Shown here piece after piece: positions 44,267 through 53,212 of a stretch of 64,000 bases of DNA. The translations under genes were made by a program, and so were the position numbers. This DNA comes from Oceanobacillus sp. CFH 90083 (GTDB lineage: Bacteria; Bacillota; Bacilli; Bacillales; Amphibacillaceae), in the NCBI RefSeq assembly GCF_009389585.1, contig NZ_VIYG01000012.1:1-64000 (forward strand). Direction: 5' to 3'. Below the pieces are notes generated by a model. The model did not search any database. It worked only from the letters and a program-made list of their open reading frames with translations, and was not told where the DNA came from. Numbering within the stretch: the stretch's first letter is position 1; every line of letters starts with the position of its first letter.

Positions 44267-45424
44267 TTATTTTTGTATTGAGGACAAGAAAACATTCTGT
44301 GCTGCCTTTACTCCAGCACCACTCTCAAATGGATAGGAAAAGTCCTGCAAGCCTGCTTCCATGAGGGAAACTGCCTGAAGTATATCGCTTGGAAAGCAAT
44401 ACCCCATATGTCCAAATCTAAAAACTTTGCCTTGTAGCTGGCCAAGACCACCGGCAAAATCAAGGTGATATTTCTTCTTTAAATGTGTTAAAAAGACTGA
44501 CAGATCCAGTCCCTTAGGGGTACGAATTGTCGTTAATGTTGGTGATGCATACTCATCATCTGCCAACAATTCAATGGAAAGAGCCTTCATGGCTTCCCGA
44601 ACCATATTTTTCATGACTTCATGACGTTTTACGGTTTTCGAAAATCCACCCTCCTCCTCAATTAAATCGCACACAGCAGATAATCCCATAATCAATGAAA
44701 TTGCCGGTGTATTAGGTGTCATTGATTTTGCTGCCCACTCACGATAACTTAATAAATCTAAATAATAGACAGTTGTGCGGTTTGCCTCGATGACCCTCCA
44801 AGCCCTTTCACTTACAGCTGCTAAAGCAAGTCCCGGAGGAAGCATGAGTGCTTTTTGTGAACCTGTTACTAAAATATCGATACCCCATTTGTCCATCTCT
44901 GCAGGAGCTCCTCCAATACAGCTTACCCCATCAACTATAAATAAAGCGTCTGAGTGCTCGTGTACCGCCTCTGCCAACTGCTCGACCGGATTTAATATCC
45001 CCGTAGAAGTTTCATTATAGGTAGCAAAAACTGCCTTGATATTTGATAAGGGTTTTAAAAAGTCAGCGAGCTCTTCTTTTGTACAAGCTTCGCCCCAGCC
45101 TTTTTCAAGCTTATGAACATTAAGCCCATGCTTTTCACATATTGAAACGAAATAATCCCCAAAAGCACCTATCGTGACAACGACTACTTCATCACCAGCG
45201 GAAGCAGTATTAGCTACAGCCGCTTCTAAAGCTGCTGTCCCGCCTGAAGGAAGAAGCATAATATCCTGCTTTGTTCCGAATATGGTTTTCACACGTTCCG
45301 TTGTTTCCTGATATAGCCTGGTAAATTCCTCTGAACGATGGCTAATCATATTTTGCGCCATTGCCAATTCCACTTTTTTAGGAATTGGTGTAGGACCTGG
45401 GTGTCTCAGAATATTTTGATACAT
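44267..45424 (-). CDS. Class V aminotransferase (alanine-glyoxylate/PucG-like)
   Basis: The protein has 385 residues from the ATG at 45422-45424, after AGAGGGG. It is a PLP fold-type I enzyme of the serine-pyruvate/alanine-glyoxylate family: HPGPTPIPKKVELAM start, SGGTAALEAAV, DGVSCIGG, and the Schiff-base Lys in TGSQKALMLPPG. Possible reactions are glyoxylate transamination with Ala, Ser or ureidoglycine (PucG). No purine-catabolism genes are near. The role stays open. Confidence 0.87.
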   Translation of the reverse strand: MYQNILRHPGPTPIPKKVELAMAQNMISHRSEEFTRLYQETTERVKTIFGTKQDIMLLPSGGTAALEAAVANTASAGDEVVVVTIGAFGDYFVSICEKHGLNVHKLEKGWGEACTKEELADFLKPLSNIKAVFATYNETSTGILNPVEQLAEAVHEHSDALFIVDGVSCIGGAPAEMDKWGIDILVTGSQKALMLPPGLALAAVSERAWRVIEANRTTVYYLDLLSYREWAAKSMTPNTPAISLIMGLSAVCDLIEEEGGFSKTVKRHEVMKNMVREAMKALSIELLADDEYASPTLTTIRTPKGLDLSVFLTHLKKKYHLDFAGGLGQLQGKVFRFGHMGYCFPSDILQAVSLMEAGLQDFSYPFESGAGVKAAQNVFLSSIQK

Positions 45425-45591
45425 AACTTTTCCCCTCTCCGTAATTTTATTAATATTTTGCATATTTGAGCATCTTCCTAATTATATGAATCTATAATAA
45501 AAATACTATCACTGTTTAATTGTAAAGCATTGCTTATGCTATTAACGGGAATTAAAGGGATTGTGAACAATACTTTCGCAAATATGCCGAG

Positions 45592-45608
45592 AAAATAGCG
45601 GCTATTTT
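45592..45608 (-). terminator. Short terminator-like hairpin after pncA-like gene
   Basis: AAAATAG (45592-45598) and CTATTTT (45602-45608) with a 3-nt loop. Directly abuts the stop codon. Confidence 0.45.
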
Positions 45609-46171
45609 TATTTATTCCCAAACCTCTCCACTGCCGCTCCCAGTGAACCTTCAAAATGCCCCAGCGCCCAATCATGACCTGCCTGATTAAACGAAGCAAC
45701 AGCATCTTTATACACAACAATACGAAATCCTTTATTATAGGCATCCACCGCCGTATGCAGCACACAAATATCTGTACATACTCCAACCAGATGTACTTCT
45801 TCAATATTTCTTTCCCGCAATTTTATTTCTAAATCTGTTCCGGCAAAAGCGGAATATCTCGTTTTATCCATGTAATATACGTTTTCTTTGTCGCTATTTT
45901 CTTCATATGTTTCCTGCAAACGTCCATATAAATCTCTTCCGCTTGTCCCGCGAAGATTATGAGGTGGGAACAGCTTCGATTCTGGATGGCAGGCATCACC
46001 TTCATCATGAACATCTACAGCAAATACTGTATAATCGCCTGCCCTGATAAATTGCTCCGTTAGCGAAACAATCGTATTTTCCAAATCCTGACCGGGCTTA
46101 CCGCATGTTAAAGCACCGTCATCTGCCACAAAATCAATGGTATAATCAATATTTATCAATGCTTTTTTCAT
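45608..46171 (-). CDS. pncA: Nicotinamidase-like cysteine hydrolase (YueJ/PncA)
   Basis: A 187-residue isochorismatase-fold hydrolase. Asp9, Lys103 and Cys136 form the expected triad (NIDY, MDKTRYSAF, VCTDICV). The metal-site region FAVDVHDEGDACHPES and the length match Firmicute nicotinamidase (PncA/YueJ), which converts nicotinamide to nicotinate in NAD salvage. Stand-alone gene. Confidence 0.85.
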   Translation of the reverse strand: MKKALINIDYTIDFVADDGALTCGKPGQDLENTIVSLTEQFIRAGDYTVFAVDVHDEGDACHPESKLFPPHNLRGTSGRDLYGRLQETYEENSDKENVYYMDKTRYSAFAGTDLEIKLRERNIEEVHLVGVCTDICVLHTAVDAYNKGFRIVVYKDAVASFNQAGHDWALGHFEGSLGAAVERFGNK

Positions 46172-46241
46172 GGACTATTCCTCATTTCTTAAAAAGTTAT
46201 CGAGCTAAGATAATGCATGCTATTATTATATCCCGCTCCTG

Positions 46242-46748
46242 TTATGCTTCCCAATCCTCTAATTCCCCCCAGGTAATATCTGGTTCTCCACGCAAAGATT
46301 TCATAGTGCCTACATATATTTTATTTGTTGACCTGCCTGTTTCAATATAATGTTTCATCATTTCTTTCGTTGTAGCTGTAACCTCTTGGTGGATTATCTC
46401 CTGCTGATCCACCCAAGACAACTTCCCTTCATCACTTTCAATCAGACCGGAATCCGCTGACACATGACCAAAATAGACATATTGGATTCTAATCTCGCTG
46501 TTTTTTCTGATTCTATGAACAATATAGCGGAGTGTCAGATTATTTAAATGTTCTGCTGTAAGCCCCGTTTCTTCTCCAATTTCTCTTATACATGCATGAT
46601 AGGGCGCATTTATTTCAGCCTCTTCCATATGCCCGCCAATCGGAACCTTACGTCCAGAAAGAAAGGCGCTATTGGATTTTTTCTGTAGAAGTAAAACCTC
46701 TTGCTTATCATTAAAAAGAAAAGCGACTGCCATTTGTCGAAGCTTCAT
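46242..46748 (-). CDS. Nudix hydrolase
   Basis: The protein has 168 residues from the ATG at 46746-46748, 6 nt after AAGGAG. The Nudix box is GGHMEEAE with the REIGEETGL half (about 42-67). MutT-like oxidised nucleotide cleaning or another NDP-X substrate is possible; the exact one cannot be told. No operon partner is evident. Confidence 0.88.
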   Translation of the reverse strand: MKLRQMAVAFLFNDKQEVLLLQKKSNSAFLSGRKVPIGGHMEEAEINAPYHACIREIGEETGLTAEHLNNLTLRYIVHRIRKNSEIRIQYVYFGHVSADSGLIESDEGKLSWVDQQEIIHQEVTATTKEMMKHYIETGRSTNKIYVGTMKSLRGEPDITWGELEDWEA

Positions 46749-46781
46749 AGCCATCTCCTTCATGTTAAATAGTATACTTGC

Positions 46782-47354
46782 TTATGAACGCCACAGCCTT
46801 TCAACTGCTTTTAGATGTTCACCTTCAAACTCTAATCTGTATATATCAGGCTTTGAGGTACTTTTCCAAAAATCATAGCCATAAGCATCATCAAAGTAAT
46901 TCATAATGATTGTCATAATGTTCCCATGTGTTCCAATAACGATATGCTTTCCCGCATAATCCTCTAATAACCTTTTGATAATTGGAATGGAACGATTTTG
47001 CGCCTGAAAGGTAGATTCTCCTCCTGACAGGCAGTAATTTTTATCCTCAAAGGATTTTTTAACCGCTTTCAAAAGCTCCTGTTCAGACAGCTTATAATTC
47101 AATCCTTTAATAGCTCTTTCCTTCAATGCTTCATATTCTGTTATAGCCAGACCTTTTTGTTCCGCCAGCACTTGTACCGTTTGAACTGCTCTGGTATAAG
47201 GGCTTGAAACAATGCTATCAACCTGTTTGTCTAGTAAAACGTTGCACACTTTTTGTGCATCTATTTCACCTTCTGCAGAAAGCCTTCTCGTCCTCTCTTC
47301 TCCAAACTTAAAAGGAGACTCTGCATGACGTACCATGTATATCCAAGTGCTCAT
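46782..47354 (-). CDS. Histidine phosphatase family protein
   Basis: The protein has 190 residues from the ATG at 47352-47354, after AAAGGAGG. Phosphoglycerate mutase-like fold with catalytic RHAE (Arg9, His10), SSPYTRAVQTVQVL and GTHGNIMTII. The substrate is unknown. Confidence 0.88.
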   Translation of the reverse strand: MSTWIYMVRHAESPFKFGEERTRRLSAEGEIDAQKVCNVLLDKQVDSIVSSPYTRAVQTVQVLAEQKGLAITEYEALKERAIKGLNYKLSEQELLKAVKKSFEDKNYCLSGGESTFQAQNRSIPIIKRLLEDYAGKHIVIGTHGNIMTIIMNYFDDAYGYDFWKSTSKPDIYRLEFEGEHLKAVERLWRS

Positions 47355-47441
47355 CGCTTTTCCTCCTTTGAAAACTCTGCCACTGCTCAAGCATTATCAA
47401 AACGATATACACCCTCTAATATATGAAAGATAAATCAAGCT

Positions 47442-48059
47442 TCAGCTGTCCGCTTCTGACAACATTTCAATACAAATAGTAACAGCTCTCTTCAAATCAT
47501 CATGACTCCAGCTCGGTATTTTTCCATGCTCGATGGCAAGCTCATGTGATGCAGGGATATGGATAAAACCAGCTGGAAGATGGAGATTATTCGTTTTCGT
47601 GTAATATAAAGCCTGATACATCACATGATTACATAAATATGTTCCAGCTGTGTTAGAAATTTCTGCTGGAAGCCCCTGTACTTTCAATTGCTTGACCATC
47701 CTGCTGATTGGCAAGGTAGAGAACATGCCGTCTGCCCCATCCTTCCAAATCACTTCATTATCCGGCTTGTGCCCCTGGTTATCCTTTGATCCATCATTCA
47801 CATTAATGGCAATACGCTCCGGATTAATTTTGAATCTGCCGCCGGCGAGTCCAAGAGAAATAATCGCATCCGGTTTTGTTTCGTCTATTAATTGCAGGAG
47901 CTGTTTTCCTGCCTTATGGAAATCTACAGATAGGATATAGGAAATAACCTTGTACTCGCCAATCGTTGCACCATTTAATTCTTCTGCGATTTTCATCGTT
48001 GGATTAATAGAGAAATCGAGAAAAGGTTCAAACCCTGTTAATAGCAGTTTTTTGGGCAT
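47442..48059 (-). CDS. pcp: Pyroglutamyl-peptidase I
   Basis: The protein has 205 residues from the ATG at 48057-48059, after AGGTG; a GTG three codons earlier is inside that site. Peptidase family C15: TGFEPFLDFSINPT, GLAGGRFKINPERIA with the catalytic Glu, SNTAGTYLCNHVMY with Cys, and IHIPASHE with His. It removes N-terminal pyroglutamate from peptides. Confidence 0.92.
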   Translation of the reverse strand: MPKKLLLTGFEPFLDFSINPTMKIAEELNGATIGEYKVISYILSVDFHKAGKQLLQLIDETKPDAIISLGLAGGRFKINPERIAINVNDGSKDNQGHKPDNEVIWKDGADGMFSTLPISRMVKQLKVQGLPAEISNTAGTYLCNHVMYQALYYTKTNNLHLPAGFIHIPASHELAIEHGKIPSWSHDDLKRAVTICIEMLSEADS

Positions 48060-48177
48060 ATTTTGCACCTGCCTTGTTATAAATATATATTTTACCTTAG
48101 TATAGCATATGGTGAAGGATGTTTATTTCCGGAGTATCACTATTCATCCAAACGCCAAATCTCTCATCTTATCCGTT

Positions 48178-48867
48178 TCAACTCCCTCGAAACCGATACC
48201 CCACACCCCAAACAGTCTCAATAAATTGCGGCAAAGAAGGATTCTCCTCTATCTTCTCCCGAATTTTGCGAATATGTACCGTCACTGTCGTATTATCCCC
48301 AATCGCATCATATCCCCATATTTGCTCGAATAAATGCTCCTTCGTAAATACGATATTCGGATTAGACGCCAAAAAATACAATAAATCATATTCTTTTGCG
48401 GTAAATATTTTTTCCTCCTGATTTATAAAAACGCGTCGTGAATTATGGTCCATCATCAGGTTTTTTATATGAATCTCATTCGGTTTCTTGTTCCGATTGG
48501 TTAAACGGTCGTATCTTGTCATATGCGCTTTTACTCTTGCTACCAGCTCATTCGGATTAAATGGCTTGACGATATAATCATCTGCACCTCTGCCGAAGCC
48601 GCGAATCTTGTCGATATCTTCTTTTCTCGCCGTCACCATTAATATTGGCACGTCCAATTTCTCACGCAGCTGTTCACACAAATCAAAGCCATCTATCCCC
48701 GGCAGCATTAAGTCTATTAAAATAAGACTGTAAGAATTCGCGGCTGCAAGTTTTAATCCTTGTTCTCCTGTTGCAGCAATATCACTTTGGAATCCATTAA
48801 TCTCTAAATAGTCCCTTTCCAATTCAGCAATATCCTTCTCATCTTCAATGATCAATATGCGCTGCAT
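48178..48867 (-). CDS. OmpR-family response regulator
   Basis: A 229-residue regulator: receiver domain with phospho-acceptor Asp52 (LILIDLMLPG), Lys of MVTARKED (about 102), then a winged-helix DNA-binding domain (about 130-228, ending QFIETVWGVGYRF). Its ATG directly follows the kinase stop, so both come from one transcript; the kinase gene is first, the less usual order. Target genes unknown, perhaps the 50112-50522 membrane protein. Confidence 0.93.
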   Translation of the reverse strand: MQRILIIEDEKDIAELERDYLEINGFQSDIAATGEQGLKLAAANSYSLILIDLMLPGIDGFDLCEQLREKLDVPILMVTARKEDIDKIRGFGRGADDYIVKPFNPNELVARVKAHMTRYDRLTNRNKKPNEIHIKNLMMDHNSRRVFINQEEKIFTAKEYDLLYFLASNPNIVFTKEHLFEQIWGYDAIGDNTTVTVHIRKIREKIEENPSLPQFIETVWGVGYRFRGS

Positions 48868-49953
48868 TTATTTCACCTTCTTCAATGTAAAATAGATACT
48901 TGTTCCTTGATTTGGCCGGCTCTCTGCCCAAATCTCCCCGCCATGCTCCTGAATGATTTTCTGAACAATCGATAACCCAAGACCGCTTCCTCCTGTCGCA
49001 GAGTTTCTCGAAGCATCTGCCCGGTAAAAGCTTTCGAAAATATAGGGAATATCTTCTGCCTTTATTCCGCTTCCATTGTCCTTCATCTCCACGACTATTT
49101 TGTCAGGCTCAGATGTTAAATTCACCTGGATTTCCTTTTGTTCTTTATCCATATATTTTAGGCTGTTTTGAATAATATTCATAACAACTCGTCTTAATTT
49201 TTCCCGATCTACCTCCACAATATAGGCTTTCTCCTGGTCAGCATATAAAATCGCTTTTCCTTGTTCCTTTTCCAGATTAAATGCCAATTCTTCAATAAAG
49301 TCAGCAAAAAAAGCGTATAAATCTACTTTTTCAAGCTGAAAGGCTTCTTTTTTTAAATCGAGCTTTGAATATAGAAATAATTCATCAATCAGACCATCCA
49401 TATCATTTGCTGTTCTATAAATAGTGTCCATATACCTGTCCAGCTTCTCTGGCGTATTCGCCACACCATCCTGAATCCCCTTCACATAGCCTTTGATGGA
49501 GGTCAGCGGTGTTTTTAAGTCATGGGAAATGCTAGCAATCAACTCCTGACGATTCTGTTCATACCGTTTTTGCTCCCTATCCGCTTCTTTTAATCTAAGG
49601 CGCATCGTTTCAAATGTATTAGCAAGTTCACCTAACTCGTCTTTTTTATCCGACTGGACGCTGTATTCCAGATCGCCTTCACTGATTTTCTTTGATGCCG
49701 TAGATAATTTGGAAATAGGGTTGATAATACTTTTGGACATAAAATAGGTCAGTAATCCATTGGTCAGTATTAAAATAAGTGCTATCGCAATAAATCGAAA
49801 TTGGACAAAGATCCTTAAATCTTCCCCCTGCGGATTGCCATTAAAAATAACAAATAAAACATATCCCAAAACAATCTCTGCTATCAATAATAAAGCACCC
49901 GGGATAAGAATCATGGCTATATTGGATAAAATTAACCGTTTTCTGATAGACAC
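48868..49953 (-). CDS. Sensor histidine kinase
   Basis: A 361-residue kinase with two membrane segments (about 12-37 and 52-72) around a very short outer loop, a HAMP domain (72-125), HisKA with His144 (SISHDLKTPL) and a HATPase domain (N box NIIQNSLKYM, then MKDNGSGI and GSGLGLSI). The tiny outer loop suggests sensing in the membrane. Partner of the response regulator that follows. Confidence 0.93.
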   Translation of the reverse strand: MSIRKRLILSNIAMILIPGALLLIAEIVLGYVLFVIFNGNPQGEDLRIFVQFRFIAIALILILTNGLLTYFMSKSIINPISKLSTASKKISEGDLEYSVQSDKKDELGELANTFETMRLRLKEADREQKRYEQNRQELIASISHDLKTPLTSIKGYVKGIQDGVANTPEKLDRYMDTIYRTANDMDGLIDELFLYSKLDLKKEAFQLEKVDLYAFFADFIEELAFNLEKEQGKAILYADQEKAYIVEVDREKLRRVVMNIIQNSLKYMDKEQKEIQVNLTSEPDKIVVEMKDNGSGIKAEDIPYIFESFYRADASRNSATGGSGLGLSIVQKIIQEHGGEIWAESRPNQGTSIYFTLKKVK

Positions 49954-50064
49954 CTTAATACACCTTCTTTCCTCTCCATTATAATAGAATTTAGACAGCC
50001 ATGCTTTTTAAAAACAGCCGCTCGTTCTTATCAGTCTTGACGAAATATCCCAAATCTATGAAAA

Positions 50065-50097
50065 GACGCTTTTCCTCCAGTCAGAAAAAAAAGCGCC
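50065..50097 (-). terminator. Terminator of 50112-50522 gene
   Basis: On the minus strand GGCGCTTTT pairs with AAAAGCGTC (one wobble), followed by TTTTCAT. Confidence 0.75.
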
Positions 50098-50111
50098 CTT
50101 CCAAACAGCTA

Positions 50112-50522
50112 TCAGCTGACATTCTTTTGATAAGGTATCACAAAAGCAATAGCGCCTAATACCAAGCCCCACACGATATTGGTCATAAAAACACTGACGA
50201 GCGCCATAGGATTCGTTAATGGTCCTTGCAAACTGCCATTGAGAATAGGTGATAATATACCGCTCAGGATAGTAGCAAAAGCAGCATAGCTGACACCTGC
50301 AAAAACTAAAACTTTGATTGGATTTTGGACCCTTTTCCAGATAACTATCAGAATCCAGGCTATCGAAATCAATACTGTCATCGCAATGCTTCCAATGGCT
50401 TCATTGCCAAAGATATGAATGAATCCAGTTATTTTCATTAGTGGTCTGATAAGTGCTAAGGCTCCTAAACCTAAAATAAGGGCTATATTTTGTTGCTTTG
50501 CTTGATTATTTGTCATTTTCAT
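50112..50522 (-). CDS. Small four-TM protein of unknown family
   Basis: A 136-residue protein with four membrane segments (about 12-33, 40-60, 68-92 and 104-130). No motif recognised. AAAGGA lies 4 nt before the first ATG; a second ATG two codons on is also possible. Upstream of the two-component genes on the same strand, but with its own terminator; a regulatory link is only suggested by place. Confidence 0.6.
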   Translation of the reverse strand: MKMTNNQAKQQNIALILGLGALALIRPLMKITGFIHIFGNEAIGSIAMTVLISIAWILIVIWKRVQNPIKVLVFAGVSYAAFATILSGILSPILNGSLQGPLTNPMALVSVFMTNIVWGLVLGAIAFVIPYQKNVS

Positions 50523-51019
50523 CTGTTCCTTTCTGAATAAGATATAAATACGCTGCTCCTGTAATTTTTTCTATAATTAAAAGATTACCTTGCATATCTT
50601 ATCCATTTCTAAAGCATTTCTTAAATTTTTCTTAAAGAGGATGTTTTTTTACAACTAAAAAGGAATAGGAATCCAACGTATACTCGAGAAATATAAGCAA
50701 ATATTCAAAATACTCAATTTAAACCTGTTTAATTTTTTAAAACTGCTAAATTGATGAATCAATAGAAGTTCTAGTGGGAAATAATCTTTCTTTTTTTTCC
50801 TGTTCTTCCATTAATAAAAAATATTTCCGGGGAAATAATGACGAAAAATGTAGGATGGATGAATATGCTAAAAAATATTTATATCATTTTGTATATCATA
50901 TCATTTTATCACGTAAGAAAATGGGTTGAATCTGACAAAGGATTATCATGATTTTATGAAAATAAGCTATTCTTTGGTCAATAATTTATTAGGGATACTC
51001 ATATATTTTCCTGGATATT
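50523..51019. other. Intergenic region, no gene seen
   Basis: About 500 bp of very AT-rich DNA between divergent units. No RNA structure or ORF that I can support. Confidence 0.4.
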
Positions 51020-51049
51020 TTTTCGTTTGTATGTTATAACAAACAAAAA
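51020..51049. promoter_or_regulatory. Candidate operator dyad before XRE-azlCD
   Basis: GTTTGT (51025-51030) and ACAAAC (51039-51044) form a dyad with an 8-nt centre, extended outward by T5/A5. A nearby TATGTTATA occurs twice (51030-51038 and 51050-51058). Placed 65-95 bp before the XRE gene, where its own operator or promoter would lie. Confidence 0.5.
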
Positions 51050-51114
51050 TATGTTATATTGTCAAATATAGCATTCCTAAATGAAAGGATAATCGTTATA
51101 TTGGAGGAAAATCG

Positions 51115-51669
51115 ATGAAAGAAATCACTGATTATATCAGTAAAAACTTGCAAACGATTCGTAAAGAACGAGGCTTGAGTTTAGATAAAACTGCGAAAAT
51201 CACGGAAGTAAGTAAAGCTATGCTCGCGCAAATAGAAAGAGGAGACTCTGTTCCAACAGTAACAACGCTCTGGAAAATTGCCAATGGCCTTAAAGTATCC
51301 TTCTCATCCCTGATCAGTCAACAGACAAATCCTATCAGAGTGATCACAAAGCAAGACCGGCATCTGGTTACGGAAGAAGAAAACCATTATAGGGTGCATG
51401 CGGTGGTACCGTTTTCACCTGAAAAGCAATTTGAAGTTTTCGCGGTCGAGATAGACCCTAAAAATGAACACAAATCGTCACCGCACAATCCTGGTGTCGA
51501 GGAGCATGTATTTGTCAAAAAAGGGCGATTAGAAATGGATATTGACGGTACAGTCGAAACAATTGCTGAAGATGAAGCAATTATATTTGATGGAAATCAA
51601 ACACATATTTATAGAAATACCGGCGACAACGTACTTCACCTTCTTGTATTAATCTACTATGCAAAATAA
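51115..51669 (+). CDS. XRE-family regulator with cupin domain
   Basis: A 184-residue regulator. HTH_3 domain at about 8-66 (TIRKERGLSLDKTAKITEVSKAMLAQIERG) and C-terminal cupin at about 105-180 (NPGVEEHVFVKKGRLEMDIDG). This type often controls amino-acid or related transport genes. GGAGG lies before the ATG. Directly before azlCD on the same strand, so it probably regulates that exporter. Confidence 0.92.
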   Translation: MKEITDYISKNLQTIRKERGLSLDKTAKITEVSKAMLAQIERGDSVPTVTTLWKIANGLKVSFSSLISQQTNPIRVITKQDRHLVTEEENHYRVHAVVPFSPEKQFEVFAVEIDPKNEHKSSPHNPGVEEHVFVKKGRLEMDIDGTVETIAEDEAIIFDGNQTHIYRNTGDNVLHLLVLIYYAK

Positions 51670-51704
51670 ATATTTACCATTGTTTGAAAGTGAGTGAATG
51701 AAAA

Positions 51705-52415
51705 ATGTCTTTTGACGATCATCTATTAACATTGAAGTATGCCTTCCCAAAAACGCTGCCGATTTTGGCCGGGTTCGCTTTTTTAGGCATTGCTTATGGC
51801 GTTTACATGCATTCCCTAGGGTTTCAGCCAATCTATGCCATCTTAATGAGCATACTCATCTTTGCCGGCTCGATGGAATTTGTAGCTGGAAGTTTATTAT
51901 TAGGAGCATTTAACCCGTTAAGTGCGTTTCTATTAACCTTAATGATAAATGCCAGACATCTTTTCTATGGTATCTCGATGTTAGATAAATTCAAAGGAAG
52001 CGGCAAGAAAAAGGTTTATCTCATCTATGGAATGTGTGACGAGTCATTTGTTATTAATAATACTTCCCGCATACCCACTAATATAAATAAGGGCTGGTTT
52101 ATGTTCTATGTTACCTTGTTAAATCAAATCTATTGGGTCAGCGGTACGACCATTGGCAGTTTATTTGGTTCGATGATTACGTTTAATACGGATGGCCTGG
52201 AATTTGTTATGACAGCACTGTTTGTGGTGATCTTTTTAGACCAATGGATAAAAGAGCGTAATCATATCAGCTCCGTGATCGGGATTGCGGCTTCCGTTTT
52301 ATGTTTAATGATATTTGGTACAGAACATTTTATTATTCCTGCCATGCTTATTATATTAATTTTTCTGACCTTCATTAAAAAATTCATCACCAAAAACGAG
52401 GTGATTTCATCATGA
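51705..52415 (+). CDS. azlC: AzlC-family branched-chain amino acid exporter subunit
   Basis: A 236-residue membrane protein with about six to eight segments. The AzlC pattern is plain: [38 protein letters not shown] and [15 protein letters not shown]. Forms with AzlD an exporter of branched-chain amino acids or analogues. Its stop overlaps the azlD start (ATGATGA). A weak ribosome site suggests coupling to the XRE gene. Confidence 0.93.
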   Translation: MSFDDHLLTLKYAFPKTLPILAGFAFLGIAYGVYMHSLGFQPIYAILMSILIFAGSMEFVAGSLLLGAFNPLSAFLLTLMINARHLFYGISMLDKFKGSGKKKVYLIYGMCDESFVINNTSRIPTNINKGWFMFYVTLLNQIYWVSGTTIGSLFGSMITFNTDGLEFVMTALFVVIFLDQWIKERNHISSVIGIAASVLCLMIFGTEHFIIPAMLIILIFLTFIKKFITKNEVISS

Positions 52416-52741
52416 TGACAATAACGCAGCAAATCATTATTATTGCTTCTGTCGTTATCGGCACTCTATTAACAAGATTCTTGCCGTTTATGATATTTAA
52501 ACCGGATAAGCCGACACCATCATACATTAAATACTTAGGATACGTCTTACCACCGGCTGTATTTGGATTATTGGTTGTTTATTCGTTAAAGAATGTAAGC
52601 CTCACATCCTTGGATGGCTTTGTGCCAGAGCTTCTGGCGATCGGATTAATTATTGTCCTGCATTATTGGAAACGGAGTATGCTGCTGTCTATTGCAGGCG
52701 GGACGGTGTTTTATATGTTTTTGGTACAGGGTGTGTTTTAA
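52412..52741 (+). CDS. azlD: AzlD-family exporter subunit
   Basis: A 109-residue protein with about four membrane segments. AzlD signatures: [13 protein letters not shown] and the following [21 protein letters not shown] (in parts). GAGGTG lies 11 nt before the ATG. Small partner of AzlC. Confidence 0.92.
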   Translation: MMTITQQIIIIASVVIGTLLTRFLPFMIFKPDKPTPSYIKYLGYVLPPAVFGLLVVYSLKNVSLTSLDGFVPELLAIGLIIVLHYWKRSMLLSIAGGTVFYMFLVQGVF

Positions 52742-53140
52742 TGTGAAAATGTTTATTTTAATTGATGAGTCCAATGCTTAGAATAAATATGATAGAGATG
52801 ACTAACAAACGACAGGTTTAGGTGAGACGAGTAATCCCAGTCCCAGGCTCCCAGAGGAAAAAACGGCGCTTTCCGTAGCGGTTGCCCTTATCAATCTAAA
52901 TCTAGATTGATAACCATGGATTTTGATGAATGGCCTAATTTATGCATGGCTTTTTACGAATAACCAAAAAGCACTTGCTTCAAAAATGAAAGCATGTTAG
53001 TGAGTTCACAAAGATTCATATCAGAATACATTTGACCTGTTACTGAATGCAGATAAGATCAAATGTACACTTTAATAACTGCGGAAAGGAAATTTCGATT
53101 TTTCCTGGAGGGATATTTGGTGTATGTTTGGTCTTTTTTG
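52742..53140. other. Intergenic region with hairpin, no gene
   Basis: About 400 bp. TTATCAATCTA (52888-52898) and TAGATTGATAA (52903-52913) form an 11-bp perfect hairpin with a 4-nt loop, perhaps ending the azlCD transcript, though no T-run follows. TGTTACTG-AAT-GCAG near 53038-53053 loosely resembles a LicT/BglG RNA site but is poor. No gene seen. Confidence 0.5.
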
Positions 53141-53149
53141 TGTTATGAT
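53141..53149 (+). promoter_or_regulatory. Extended -10 promoter for PTS operon
   Basis: TGTTATGAT reads as TGn-TATGAT, an extended -10, about 64 bp before the PTS start codon. The -35 is poor. If used, the leader is too short for an antitermination site. Confidence 0.45.
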
Positions 53150-53212
53150 GTTTTTTTCTTATCCCGATGACCCATAGATTAATTTTTAACGATGAACGAT
53201 GGAGGAAAAATT

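Noticed and set aside
48025-48040. GGTTCAAACCC, resembling a tRNA T-arm
   Set aside because: It is inside pcp coding sequence and no acceptor or anticodon arms surround it.
51400-51415. GGTGGTACCG, resembling a T-box core
   Set aside because: It lies inside the XRE-cupin coding sequence in frame, with no specifier hairpin or terminator around it.
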